Shown here: piece by piece, positions 9,201-16,747 of the stretch
Layout of the letters: the number at the start of each line of letters is the position of its first letter
Numbering within the stretch: position 1 is the stretch's first letter
Program-made: the position numbers and the translations under genes
Notes under the pieces: model-generated
What the model was told of the DNA's origin: nothing
Seen by the model: the letters and a program-made list of their open reading frames with translations, nothing else
Databases searched by the model: none
DNA from: Ruminococcus sp.
GTDB taxonomy: Bacteria > Bacillota > Clostridia > Oscillospirales > Ruminococcaceae
DNA length: 44,795 bases
Assembly: GCF_024692365.1 (NCBI RefSeq)
Contig: NZ_JAILMR010000112.1
Location: forward strand, 1-44,795
Reading direction: 5' to 3'

Positions 9201-10742
9201 GACCTGCCCCCCAAGGACTGCCCAAACTGCGGTATACCTATGCACCGTGACGGTCATAAGATTCCTTTTGAAACGTTCCTTGGTTTCGACGGCGATAAAG
9301 CGCCTGATATCGACCTTAACTTCTCTGGTGACTGTCAAGGTAAGGTACATAAATATACAGAAGAACTTTTCGGTCAGGATCACGTGTTCAAGGCGGGTAC
9401 TATCGGTACGGTAGCGGACAAGACCGCTTACGGATACGTGCGCAAGTACCTCGATGAACGCGGAAAGACCGCTAATAACGCAGAGATACAGCGCCTTGTC
9501 AACGGCTGTGTCGATGTAAAGAGAACAACTTCACAGCACCCCGGCGGAATGGTGGTTATCCCTGGTGACTACGAGGTTTATGACTTCACACCTGTTCAGC
9601 ACCCCGCTGATAAGGTTGATTCCGACATGGTAACAACTCACTTCGATTTCCACTCTCTTCATGATACGATACTCAAGCTTGACGAGCTGGGACACGATGT
9701 TCCTACAATGTATAAGTATCTTGAAGATTTCACACACATGAACATCAACGACTGTCCCATGTCGGATCCTGCTGTGTATTCGCTGTTCACATCCCCTGAT
9801 TCACTGGGCGTTACCGCAGAGGATATCAAGTGCGAAACAGGTACCCTCGGCATTCCCGAGATGGGTACACCTTTTGTTCGAGGAATGCTGCTGGAATCCA
9901 AGCCTAAGAACTTCTCCGACCTTTTGCAGATATCGGGACTTTCCCACGGTACGGACGTTTGGCTGGGCAACGCTCAGGAACTCATCAAAAACGGTACCTG
10001 CGATATATCCAACGTTATCGGTACCCGTGACAGTATCATGGTTTATCTGCTTGAACACCACCTTGAACCGAAGCTGGCGTTTAAGATAATGGAGATAACC
10101 CGTAAGGGTAAAGCGCCCAAACTTCTGACGGAAGAAATGAAGCAGGATATGAGAGCTCACGATGTTCCTGAATGGTACATTGACAGTTGTCTGAAGATCA
10201 AGTATATGTTCCCGAAAGCCCATGCGGCGGCATACGTTACAGCCGCCATAAGACTTTGCTGGTTCAAAGTACACGAGCCTTTGGCTTTCTACGCTACATA
10301 CTTCACTGTCCGCGGTGAAGACTTCGATGCGGAGACTACACTCAAAGGCATATATATGGTGCGTGACAAGATAGACAGGCTCAGCAATATGTCGAAAGAC
10401 GAACGTTCGGGCAAGGACAGCGGCGTACTGGATATGCTTATGCTGACCAATGAGATGATGTCCCGCGGATACGAATTCCTGCCAATTGACATCAATAAAT
10501 CTCATGCGTACATCTATGAGATAGAGGACGGCAAGATAAGACTGCCCTTCGTTGCCATAAACGGCGTAGGTCTTAACGCGGCGCTTGCTATTTACGAAAA
10601 GGCAAAGAAGAACGACTTTATCTCGATAGAGGAATTCCAGATGAACAGCGGTATTTCCAAGACAGTCATCGAAGCCCTTGAAAACATCGGCGCATTTGGT
10701 GATCTGCCGAAGTCGAGCCAGATGTCTCTTTTCAATTTCTAA
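6243..10742 (+). CDS. polC: DNA polymerase III alpha subunit, PolC type
   Basis: A 1499-residue replicative polymerase of gram-positive type. Order of parts: an N-terminal region and OB-like segment (to about 330); a PHP domain starting ELHCHTNMSMMDAL near residue 358 with ITDHGVVQGFPAA; a DEDD proofreading exonuclease inserted in the PHP domain (CFDLETTGTNAKEDKIIEIG near 449, with VAHNAPFD and HRGCDDAEV further on); the rest of PHP; the polymerase core (GSRGSVGSSFVASMSG near 940); a Cys-x2-Cys/Cys-x2-Cys zinc site (CRKC and CPNC); the catalytic acidic motif PDIDLNFSGD near 1021; and a C-terminal helix-hairpin-helix (INGVGLNAAL). No frameshift was seen. The 3-prime to 5-prime exonuclease motifs are intact. 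It follows ispG by 17 nt. Confidence 0.97.
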   Translation: MATHTIGEYFDEYKDSISADIAEGKILRLVFTEDMNDLECVASFENTITFDSVSQLEQRMRNALNCGFALHPRFTPDKLTAEYFGELCKFMKSRFPFVNGFLDDAESTFDGKTFTVTLKHGGLELMKKAGIYNVFSRLVTELFSTSAEISFEGVLTNDMEQYEQAQREFFESMPMPDIKAYEEKAAAAKANPGNSEPAATEFRTVDVDFTSLHLLGEGATVLKGGPIQSESRVFSMASLPNDSASLEHFNDVVTVWGDIFQIETKETKNGSLIATIFFTDYASSCMMKMIGSSKKGKFIKLTRDTLEAMLGKMKKGSTIIARGKIEEDDFDHNIYFMADDIMLVGREKEKDTAEKKRVELHCHTNMSMMDALAAPEKLVAKAAGWGHRALAITDHGVVQGFPAAGTKCSDVRKGGQEFKILYGVEAYEVNNDARVFAGVDRRELTDEIICFDLETTGTNAKEDKIIEIGAVKLRNLEIVDKFDMLVDPEMPLTEFISNLTNITDDMLKGQADIRTAIDAFIAFCGDSPCLVAHNAPFDTGFIRNTCERLGIDFKFSSIDTVPMSQLMLPQLERHKLNYVAEHFGYGDFQHHRGCDDAEVLGHIFIELSKMLIAQYPLVLITVDMLNGLLGELDSVTETKDVFHQIILVRNNIGLKNLYKLISDSNLKYFKRRPRIPKSELTKLREGLIIGSACERGEVIQAYLENKPYEYIKQIAAFYDYLEIQPDGNNMFMLTAEKPPYDRIKTVEDVKDINRFIVRLGEDLGIPVCATGDVHFLNKEDAKFRAIIQASMGFSDCDNQAPLYLKSTTQMLDELSYLGEDKAYEVVVTNTNNVADMIDADLQAFPVGTYTPFIEGAVYELQIICWRKACELYGDCDPMSIEVPEGEDVDVSAYFEEHVHPLVFKRLKRELDSIIKHGFSVLYMISQKLVAYSNECGYQVGSRGSVGSSFVASMSGISEVNPLEPHYICRKCHYSEFFENGEYGSGFDLPPKDCPNCGIPMHRDGHKIPFETFLGFDGDKAPDIDLNFSGDCQGKVHKYTEELFGQDHVFKAGTIGTVADKTAYGYVRKYLDERGKTANNAEIQRLVNGCVDVKRTTSQHPGGMVVIPGDYEVYDFTPVQHPADKVDSDMVTTHFDFHSLHDTILKLDELGHDVPTMYKYLEDFTHMNINDCPMSDPAVYSLFTSPDSLGVTAEDIKCETGTLGIPEMGTPFVRGMLLESKPKNFSDLLQISGLSHGTDVWLGNAQELIKNGTCDISNVIGTRDSIMVYLLEHHLEPKLAFKIMEITRKGKAPKLLTEEMKQDMRAHDVPEWYIDSCLKIKYMFPKAHAAAYVTAAIRLCWFKVHEPLAFYATYFTVRGEDFDAETTLKGIYMVRDKIDRLSNMSKDERSGKDSGVLDMLMLTNEMMSRGYEFLPIDINKSHAYIYEIEDGKIRLPFVAINGVGLNAALAIYEKAKKNDFISIEEFQMNSGISKTVIEALENIGAFGDLPKSSQMSLFNF

Positions 10743-10801
10743 AAGTTTCGGAGCTGCTCTTTGCTTTGCAGGGGGCAGACTTCGTATATAAGGAGAAAGC
10801 T

Positions 10802-11191
10802 ATGAAAATCAATGAACTTTCACTTGAACAACTTGAAAACGACTTCTGGGGCGAACCTGCACTTGATAGCTACGTTGTAACTGTCTGTCATAAAGCAAGA
10901 AAAAAGCCGTTGGGTGAACTTTCGCATGAGGAGATACGTTTGTTGATTGGTCAGAAGATAGGTTTTAAATATCTTTTACCAATGGCACTTGATATACTTG
11001 AAAAAGAACCGCTTATCGAGGTTACTTTTTATGAGGGTGATCTTATGAACGAACTTATTCGTCTTGATATTTCAGACTGGCAGGATAGTGAACAGCTGCA
11101 ACGCTTTAAAAATCTTATAAAAGCCTGCTGTGAGATGCTCAGAAATTCCGAGGATATCAAGCATGAAGAGATGGATAAATACCTTTTATAA
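10802..11191 (+). CDS. CdiI-like contact-dependent inhibition immunity protein (orphan)
   Basis: A 129-residue soluble protein starting at the ATG preceded by AAGGAG, not the in-frame TTG 12 codons upstream. The pattern LSLEQLENDFWGEP, then DSYVVTVCHKARKKPLGEL, then IRLLIGQKIGFKYLLPMAL and FYEGDLMNELI, matches what I remember of a family annotated as contact-dependent growth inhibition immunity proteins (CdiI_3-like). Such proteins neutralise a cognate toxin domain. No CdiA, polymorphic toxin, secretion gene or nuclease domain is adjacent: polC is upstream and the histidine operon downstream. It could therefore be an orphan immunity gene protecting against neighbours' toxins, or a domesticated relative. 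The family call is from memory and moderately sure. Confidence 0.65.
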   Translation: MKINELSLEQLENDFWGEPALDSYVVTVCHKARKKPLGELSHEEIRLLIGQKIGFKYLLPMALDILEKEPLIEVTFYEGDLMNELIRLDISDWQDSEQLQRFKNLIKACCEMLRNSEDIKHEEMDKYLL

Positions 11192-11253
11192 GTTGTGTTT
11201 TTGCGTTCATATATTATTTACAAAATAATCCTTTGCATTTTTGCACAAATCGG

Positions 11254-11282
11254 TTGACAAATCTTTGTCAGTATGCTAAAAT
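11254..11282 (+). promoter_or_regulatory. Promoter of the histidine operon
   Basis: TTGACA at 11254-11259, a 17-nt spacer, then TAAAAT at 11277-11282 preceded by TGC, an extended -10. Transcription would begin near 11289, about 70 nt before the first gene. The -35 lies inside a perfect inverted repeat described separately. A tandem 8-nt repeat GATACTAT occurs at 11293-11308, right after the predicted start. No T-box or attenuator hairpin with a T-run was seen in the leader. Confidence 0.75.
11255..11270. promoter_or_regulatory. Inverted repeat over the -35, candidate operator
   Basis: TGACAAA and TTTGTCA form perfect 7-nt arms around a 2-nt centre. The repeat covers the -35 hexamer of the histidine promoter. 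That geometry fits a dimeric repressor that would block RNA polymerase. A TrpR-family regulator (HisR/YerC) is known to control his genes in some Firmicutes, but I cannot check whether this sequence matches its motif. Confidence 0.45.
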
Positions 11283-11359
11283 ATCTTATGTTGATACTAT
11301 GATACTATGTTAGCACTTTACTACAATAAATTAAACGCAATACATAAGGAAGAACAATC

Positions 11360-11974
11360 ATGAATAAATGTGTGATATATATCCACGGCAAAGGCGGCAG
11401 CGCCGATGAAGCAATACATTACAGACCGCATTTTGTGGGGCATGATGTTGTGGGCTTCGATTATAAGTCGCAGACTCCGTGGGAAGCCGAGAAAGAATTT
11501 ACAGAATACTTTGACGAGCAGACTAAAAACTGTGACGAAGTAATCCTGATAGCCAACAGTATCGGTGCTCATCTTTCAATGGCTTCGCTTTATGATAAAA
11601 AGATATCTCAGGCATTTTTCATATCTCCCATAGTTGATATGGAAAAGCTGATAACAGATATGATGAGATGGGAAAACGTCACAGAACATGAGCTTTCCAC
11701 AAGAAAAGAGATACCGACAAAATTTGGTGAAACACTTTCATGGGAGTATCTCTGCTATGTACGCAAACACCCGATAAAGTGGGATATCCCCACTCATATA
11801 ATTTACGGAGAAAAAGACAGCCTGACTTCATACGATACTGTTAAAGCTTTTGCGGAAAGGATTTCCGCAGAACTCAGCGTAAAGAAAGACGGCGAGCATT
11901 GGTTTCATACCGATGAACAGATGGCATTTATAGACGAAACAATTAAAAATCATTATAAAGGAAAGATAGTATGA
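11360..11974 (+). CDS. Alpha/beta hydrolase family protein
   Basis: A 204-residue soluble protein with an alpha/beta-hydrolase fold. The strand-loop YIHGKGGSADEA near residue 7 supplies the oxyanion region. The nucleophile elbow is ANSIGAH (Ser67; Asn replaces the usual first Gly). The acid is probably the Asp of YGEKDSLTS, and the histidine lies in DGEHWFHT. There is no signal peptide. It is the first gene after the histidine promoter, and its stop overlaps the hisZ start (ATGA), so it is translated from the same message. Substrate unknown; members of this size include small serine esterases. A role in histidine synthesis is not implied by the sequence. Confidence 0.8.
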   Translation: MNKCVIYIHGKGGSADEAIHYRPHFVGHDVVGFDYKSQTPWEAEKEFTEYFDEQTKNCDEVILIANSIGAHLSMASLYDKKISQAFFISPIVDMEKLITDMMRWENVTEHELSTRKEIPTKFGETLSWEYLCYVRKHPIKWDIPTHIIYGEKDSLTSYDTVKAFAERISAELSVKKDGEHWFHTDEQMAFIDETIKNHYKGKIV

Positions 11975-13170
11975 AAAGATATGATCTTATAACCCCCGAG
12001 GGTACCAGAGACCTTTTGTTTGAAGACTGCCTTGCAAGGCGCAAAGTCGAGAAGACCCTTGCCGCTCTCTTTGAGGGCTTCGGTTACAGCGAAGTTGTTA
12101 CTCCCGGCATCGAATTCTATGATGCTTTCAGCGGAAGCACAAGAAATTTCAGACAGGAAAGCCTTTACAAGCTGACAGATTCCAAGGGCAGACTTATAGT
12201 TATGCGCCCCGATTCCACTATACCGATAGCGAGACTTGCGGCAACAAGACTTAAAGATGCGGATTCACCTCTGAGACTTTATTACAACCAGAGTGTTTTC
12301 TCAAACAATGCTCTGTTGAAAGGACGTTCCGATGAAGTTGTTCAGGCAGGTATCGAGCTTATAGGCGGCGACAACGTAAAGCGTGCCGACCTTGAAGTTC
12401 TCTGCACCGCTGTTGAGGCGCTTGCAAGCTTCGATAAGGATAATTTCCGTCTTGAGATAGGTCATATCGGCTATTTTAAAGAGCTCGTCGCTCAGCTTAA
12501 CGTTGATGATGACGTTATCGAGGAAATAAGAATGCTCATTTCCTCCAAGAATTTCCCCGCACTCAATGACCTGCTGGATGAGATAGGCGATAATGAGATC
12601 ACTCGTGCACTGAAACAGCTGCCCAGCCTTTTCGGCGGTATCGAAGTTCTTGACAAGGCAAGCGATATCTATGCCAACGATAAGATAACAGGGATACTCT
12701 ACAACCTGAGAAAAGTCTTCAACCGCCTTTCAAGCCTTGGTTACGAGGGCAAGATATCCGTTGACCTTGGGATCGTAAGCCATACCGATTACTATACAGG
12801 CATCGTGTTCAAGGGTTATCTTTCAGAAGTCGGACAGTCCGTACTAAAAGGCGGCAGATATGATAACCTTATCGGTTCCTTCGGCAAGGAGCTTCCCGCT
12901 GTTGGCTTTGGCGTGAATGTTGATTCAGTAGCACTGCATCTGGAGCGCATCGGTGCAAATCCCGCAAGCAAGCCTGTTGATGCTGTTATCTTCGGCGAAA
13001 AGGGCTATGTGGTAGAAGCTATGGCTCATGCTCAGAAGCTTGTCCGCGAGGGCTGCAAGCTTGAACATTCGCTGTTTAATTCTTATGAAGAAACAGTTGA
13101 GTATGCAAAGAGCAAGGGCATCAAGAAAGTTATCACCGTAGGTGAAGAGATCACCGAAAACAATATATAA
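11971..13170 (+). CDS. hisZ: ATP phosphoribosyltransferase regulatory subunit
   Basis: A 399-residue paralogue of histidyl-tRNA synthetase catalytic domains that pairs with the short HisG to form the active, histidine-inhibited first enzyme of histidine synthesis. It opens with ITPEGTRDLLFEDC, has the class II aminoacyl-tRNA-synthetase-like motif 2 region LIVMRPDSTIPIAR and LRLYYNQSVF, and GGRYDNLIGSFG further on. It is in the classical position just before a short hisG. The start overlaps the hydrolase stop by 4 nt. Confidence 0.93.
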   Translation: MKRYDLITPEGTRDLLFEDCLARRKVEKTLAALFEGFGYSEVVTPGIEFYDAFSGSTRNFRQESLYKLTDSKGRLIVMRPDSTIPIARLAATRLKDADSPLRLYYNQSVFSNNALLKGRSDEVVQAGIELIGGDNVKRADLEVLCTAVEALASFDKDNFRLEIGHIGYFKELVAQLNVDDDVIEEIRMLISSKNFPALNDLLDEIGDNEITRALKQLPSLFGGIEVLDKASDIYANDKITGILYNLRKVFNRLSSLGYEGKISVDLGIVSHTDYYTGIVFKGYLSEVGQSVLKGGRYDNLIGSFGKELPAVGFGVNVDSVALHLERIGANPASKPVDAVIFGEKGYVVEAMAHAQKLVREGCKLEHSLFNSYEETVEYAKSKGIKKVITVGEEITENNI

Positions 13171-13194
13171 GAGCATTTGAGAGGAGTTAGAAAA

Positions 13195-13827
13195 ATGAAT
13201 AAACCTTTGAGGATAGCTCTTACCAAGGGCAGACTTGAAAAGGATACTGTTGGACTGCTGGAGAAGATAGGCTATGACTGCACTTCCATCAGAGAAAAGG
13301 GCAGAAAGCTGATACTTCCCGTGCCTGACGGCAACCTTGAAGTTGTGCTAGCAAAAGCTAATGATGTAATTACATATGTTGAACACGGCGTCTGTGATAT
13401 GGGCGTTGTGGGCAAGGATACCATACAGGAGATGGAAGGCAAGTTCTACGAATTGGTAGACCTTGGCTTCGGCAGATGCCGTTTCGCACTTGCCACCAAA
13501 AAGGGTCAGAGCTTCTACGGCGGATACAATGTAAAGACTCTGGCTACCAAGTACCCCAACATCACCCGCAAGCATTTTGAAAGCAAGGGCATGGACGTTG
13601 ATATAATCAAGATAGAGGGTTCGGTAGAACTGGCACCCCTGCTTGAACTGGCTGACGGCATCGTTGATATCGTTGAGACAGGTACAACACTGAAAGAAAA
13701 CGGTCTTGAGATAATCGAGGACAACATTTGCCCCATATCCGCGAGACTTATCGTTAATACAGTTAGCATGAAGATGCGCCAGAGCGAGATAGAGAACTTT
13801 GTTTCTCTGGTTGAGAAAAATCTGTGA
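13195..13827 (+). CDS. hisG: ATP phosphoribosyltransferase catalytic subunit, short form
   Basis: A 210-residue enzyme that joins ATP and PRPP to give phosphoribosyl-ATP, the first step of histidine synthesis. It starts LRIALTKGRLEKDTVGLLEKIGYD, has DMGVVGKDTIQE, and the PRPP-binding loop ADGIVDIVETGTTLKENGLE near its C terminus. It lacks the C-terminal regulatory domain of long HisG, which fits the adjacent hisZ. The ATG at 13195 follows GAGGAG; an in-frame TTG at 13177 is a less likely start. Confidence 0.95.
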   Translation: MNKPLRIALTKGRLEKDTVGLLEKIGYDCTSIREKGRKLILPVPDGNLEVVLAKANDVITYVEHGVCDMGVVGKDTIQEMEGKFYELVDLGFGRCRFALATKKGQSFYGGYNVKTLATKYPNITRKHFESKGMDVDIIKIEGSVELAPLLELADGIVDIVETGTTLKENGLEIIEDNICPISARLIVNTVSMKMRQSEIENFVSLVEKNL

Positions 13828-13853
13828 TGGCAGATTTTAAGGAGGGTATACAA

Positions 13854-15146
13854 ATGTCACTTATAAAGAAGATATATGTAAACGGCAAGGACGAAGTCGA
13901 GTTTTTCAAGCAGCTTGAAGAAAGAAGCGGCGAGACCGACAAGAAAGTATCTGCCGTTGTAAATGAGATAATAGATACAGTAAGAAAGGGCGGCGATGCA
14001 GCTGTCAAGGCTTATACCGAGAAGTTTGACGGCAAGCTCCCCGAGTATTACGAAGTTCCCCGCGATGTTATAAACGATGCTATGACAGAAGCAGACCCTG
14101 ATTTTGTAAACGCGCTGCTGAATTCCATCGAGAATATCACCGATTTCCACAACAGACAGAAGTCACGCAGTTTTGTAAACACCAAGGCTGATGGCTGTAT
14201 ACTCGGTCAGAAGGTAAGAGGTCTTGATAAGGTTGGTCTTTATGTACCAGGCGGCACGGCTGCTTATCCCTCTTCTGTACTGATGAATGCTATTCCCGCA
14301 AAGATTGCAGGCGTTAAGGAGATAATCATGGTGACACCTCCCCTGAAGGACGGCACACCTAACAAGGATATACTCGTAGCAGCAGGTCTCTGCGGTGTTG
14401 ACAGAGTATTCATGTCAGGCGGTGCACAGGCTATCGCAGCACTGGCTTATGGTACTGAAGAGATACCAAAGGTAGATAAGATAGTAGGTCCCGGAAACAT
14501 CTATGTTGCAACTGCAAAGAAGCTGCTTTACGGTGTAGTTGATATCGATATGGTAGCAGGTCCCAGCGAGATACTTGTTATGGCTGACGAAACAGCAGAC
14601 CCCAAGTTCGTTGCGGCAGACCTTATGTCACAGGCTGAGCACGACAAGCTTGCATCTTCCATACTTGTTACTACCAGCGAAAAGCTTGCTGATGCTACTA
14701 TTGCTGAGGTAGAGCGCCAGATGGCTTATCTTGAAAGAAAAGATATCATCAAGTACTCTCTGGAGAATTATGGTGCTATCATCATCTGTAACACCAAGGA
14801 TGAAGCTGTTGATATGGCTAACAGATGTGCTCCCGAGCACCTTGAAGTTCTCTTTGAGAATCCTCTGGAATACGTTGGCAGACTTGATAACGCAGGCTCT
14901 ATCTTCCTGGGTCAGTACGCTTCCGAGCCTCTCGGTGATTACTATGCAGGTCCCAACCACGTTCTTCCTACCAGCGGCACAGCAAGATTCTTCTCGCCTC
15001 TGGGTGTAAACAGCTTTGAGAAGCGTTCAAGCTTCATCTACTACACCGAGGAAGCACTGCGTCAGGCTAAGGACGATATCGTTCTTGTAGCAGAAAAAGA
15101 GGGTCTTACCGCGCACGCAAATGCAATCAAGGTAAGGTTTGAATAA
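13854..15146 (+). CDS. hisD: Histidinol dehydrogenase
   Basis: A 430-residue zinc- and NAD-dependent enzyme carrying out the last two oxidations from L-histidinol to L-histidine. Family blocks seen are GLYVPGGTAAYPSSVLM, GAQAIAALAYGTE, VGPGNIYVATAKK, the catalytic and zinc-site SQAEHDKLA, and APEHLEVL near the end. AAGGAGG at 13839-13845 sets the start at the ATG at 13854; an in-frame GTG overlapping the hisG stop is less likely. The stop overlaps the next gene's ATG (TAATG). Confidence 0.96.
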   Translation: MSLIKKIYVNGKDEVEFFKQLEERSGETDKKVSAVVNEIIDTVRKGGDAAVKAYTEKFDGKLPEYYEVPRDVINDAMTEADPDFVNALLNSIENITDFHNRQKSRSFVNTKADGCILGQKVRGLDKVGLYVPGGTAAYPSSVLMNAIPAKIAGVKEIIMVTPPLKDGTPNKDILVAAGLCGVDRVFMSGGAQAIAALAYGTEEIPKVDKIVGPGNIYVATAKKLLYGVVDIDMVAGPSEILVMADETADPKFVAADLMSQAEHDKLASSILVTTSEKLADATIAEVERQMAYLERKDIIKYSLENYGAIIICNTKDEAVDMANRCAPEHLEVLFENPLEYVGRLDNAGSIFLGQYASEPLGDYYAGPNHVLPTSGTARFFSPLGVNSFEKRSSFIYYTEEALRQAKDDIVLVAEKEGLTAHANAIKVRFE

Positions 15147-15847
15147 TGATAAAAGCAGTTCTTACGATAGATGATATCTCATCAAAGAATACTCCTGCTA
15201 TCGTGGATTATCTTTGCGATAAGGGTATAAAAGCTGTGATGTTCGCGTGGGGCGAAATGGTCGAGAAAAACTACGATAACGCTGTATATGCTCTTAAAAA
15301 AGGCATGATAGTAGGAAATCACAGCTTTTCTCACCCTGCGTTCTCATCGCTGACAGTTGAGCGGGGTATCGCTGAGATAGAAAAGTGCGAAAAGCTTCTG
15401 GACAAGCTGTATAAAGATGCGGGCGTCGAAAGAAAGTTCAGACCATTCCGTTTTCCCTACGGCGACAAAGGCGGCGAGAACAAGGACGCTTTTCAGAAAT
15501 ATCTTTTGGAAAACGGCTTTGACAAGCTGGACGACCGAGAGATAGCTTACCCATGGTGGAAATGGTCTGGTCTTGATAAGGATATAGACACATTCTGGAC
15601 TTTTGATTTTGCAGAATACAATATCCGCCGCGGAAATGATTTTACCATAGATGATGTATGGAAGCGTGTCAACGATCCCGCTCCCGAATCCGGTGCAGCT
15701 ATACTTGAAGATGGGGGCAGGCATATCATACTGCTCCATGCCCATGATGAAACTGAGGAACTTGTTCCCGGATATTACAAGCTGTTTATCGACAAACTTC
15801 TTGAAAACGGAGTCGAGTTTGCAGAACCGAATTTTATACATATATAA
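15146..15847 (+). CDS. Polysaccharide deacetylase (NodB-like) family protein
   Basis: A 233-residue NodB-homology protein. The family's metal site is visible: the catalytic-base aspartate and its partner in LTIDD near residue 6, His and His in NHSFSHP, the FRFPYGD loop, and LLHAHDETE near the C terminus. Known members remove acetyl groups from sugars such as chitin, xylan or peptidoglycan. There is no signal peptide or membrane segment, so this copy acts in the cytoplasm or on a small soluble substrate. It is translationally coupled to hisD (TAATG), so it is expressed with the histidine genes. Its true substrate is unknown. Confidence 0.85.
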   Translation: MIKAVLTIDDISSKNTPAIVDYLCDKGIKAVMFAWGEMVEKNYDNAVYALKKGMIVGNHSFSHPAFSSLTVERGIAEIEKCEKLLDKLYKDAGVERKFRPFRFPYGDKGGENKDAFQKYLLENGFDKLDDREIAYPWWKWSGLDKDIDTFWTFDFAEYNIRRGNDFTIDDVWKRVNDPAPESGAAILEDGGRHIILLHAHDETEELVPGYYKLFIDKLLENGVEFAEPNFIHI

Positions 15848-15867
15848 TAGTACAAAAAACAGGTGAG

Positions 15868-16105
15868 ATGATGGGTCTGTTCAGTAAGATATTCAGCACG
15901 AATAATCAACTGCTATGACGGCAAAGAGCACATCTATAAATATCCCTGCATTCTGCCTGTCACTTGTCAGGGCAATGCTAAGGCACGAGGTAAATCTCCG
16001 CTTGATATTGTCAGATATGATATAGCCGACTTCCTTGGGGAAAGAAAGTATACTTGGTTCAAGCTCTTCATTGGACGTACAGGCGGGAATGTCAGGATTG
16101 CGTAA
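15868..16105 (+). pseudogene. Frameshifted gene remnant between deacetylase and hisB
   Basis: An ATG pair after AGGTGAG starts MMGLFSKIFSTNNQLL and stops at a TGA at 15916. In another frame the sequence stays open from about 15872 to a TAA at 16103 and gives protein-like sequence (YDGKEHIYKYPCILPV, then SPLDIVRYDIADFLGE and KYTWFKLFIG). A single frameshift near 15890-15910 would join the two. I read this as a decayed or shortened gene in the histidine operon; the original family is not recognised. The rest of the gap to hisB (16106-16168) holds only the hisB ribosome-binding region. Confidence 0.45.
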
Positions 16106-16168
16106 AGGATAAACTCTCGGGTATGGTATAAATCTGACCATAAAATACGAACAGAGAAGGTGGTTATT

Positions 16169-16747
16169 ATGAGAAAAGCTGAGATAAAAAGAAAGACCCG
16201 CGAGACCGATATCGAGGTGTTTGTAGACCTCGACGGCAGCGGTAAAGTTGAGATAGATACAGGCATTGGTTTCTTTGACCATATGCTCACCGCATTTGGT
16301 GTACACAGCGGTATTGATCTGAAAGTTAAGTGCAAAGGCGATCTGTATGTGGATGCTCATCACTCGGTTGAGGATACTGGCATATGCATAGGCAAGGCTT
16401 TTGCAGAAGCACTGGGAGATAAGGGAGGTATCGCAAGATACGGTTCAGCTTATGTACCCATGGACGAAGCACTCAGTTTCTGTTCACTTGATATAAGCGG
16501 AAGACCTTTCCTTGTTTTCAACGCTGAATTCCACGATGACCGCTGCGGTCAGTATGATAATTGTCTTACCGAAGAGTTCTTCCGTGCGTTCGCTTTCAAT
16601 GCAGGGATAACTCTCCACATCAGAGAAGAGTACGGCAAAAATGACCACCATATAATCGAAGCCATGTTCAAGGCTGTGGCACACGCTTTAAAAGATGCCA
16701 TGACTGAAACAGGCAAGGGTGTTCTTTCTACAAAAGGGGTGTTGTGA
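16169..16747 (+). CDS. hisB: Imidazoleglycerol-phosphate dehydratase
   Basis: A 192-residue manganese enzyme that dehydrates imidazole glycerol phosphate to imidazole acetol phosphate. The metal-binding repeats are clear: IGFFDHMLTAFGVHSG, DAHHSVEDTGICIG, and DHHIIEAMFKA near the C terminus. It is the monofunctional form without a histidinol-phosphatase domain; the phosphatase is not in this window. The ATG at 16169 is preferred over an in-frame GTG at 16160 because the AGAAGG Shine-Dalgarno stretch overlaps the GTG. The stop overlaps the hisH start (TGATG). Confidence 0.95.
   Translation: MRKAEIKRKTRETDIEVFVDLDGSGKVEIDTGIGFFDHMLTAFGVHSGIDLKVKCKGDLYVDAHHSVEDTGICIGKAFAEALGDKGGIARYGSAYVPMDEALSFCSLDISGRPFLVFNAEFHDDRCGQYDNCLTEEFFRAFAFNAGITLHIREEYGKNDHHIIEAMFKAVAHALKDAMTETGKGVLSTKGVL

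Noticed and set aside
9801-10505. Minus-strand ORF of 234 codons opposite polC
   Set aside because: Fully inside the conserved polymerase frame; no start signal or domain pattern.
11293-11308. Tandem GATACTAT repeat as a regulatory iteron
   Set aside because: Only two 8-nt copies in AT-rich leader DNA; mentioned under the promoter but not called separately.
11283-11359. T-box or his attenuator before the histidine operon
   Set aside because: The leader is only about 70 nt with no T-box sequence and no terminator hairpin.
15893-16363. Minus-strand ORF spanning the gap before hisB
   Set aside because: It overlaps hisB by about 200 nt and has no ribosome-binding site; the plus-strand remnant explains the region better.
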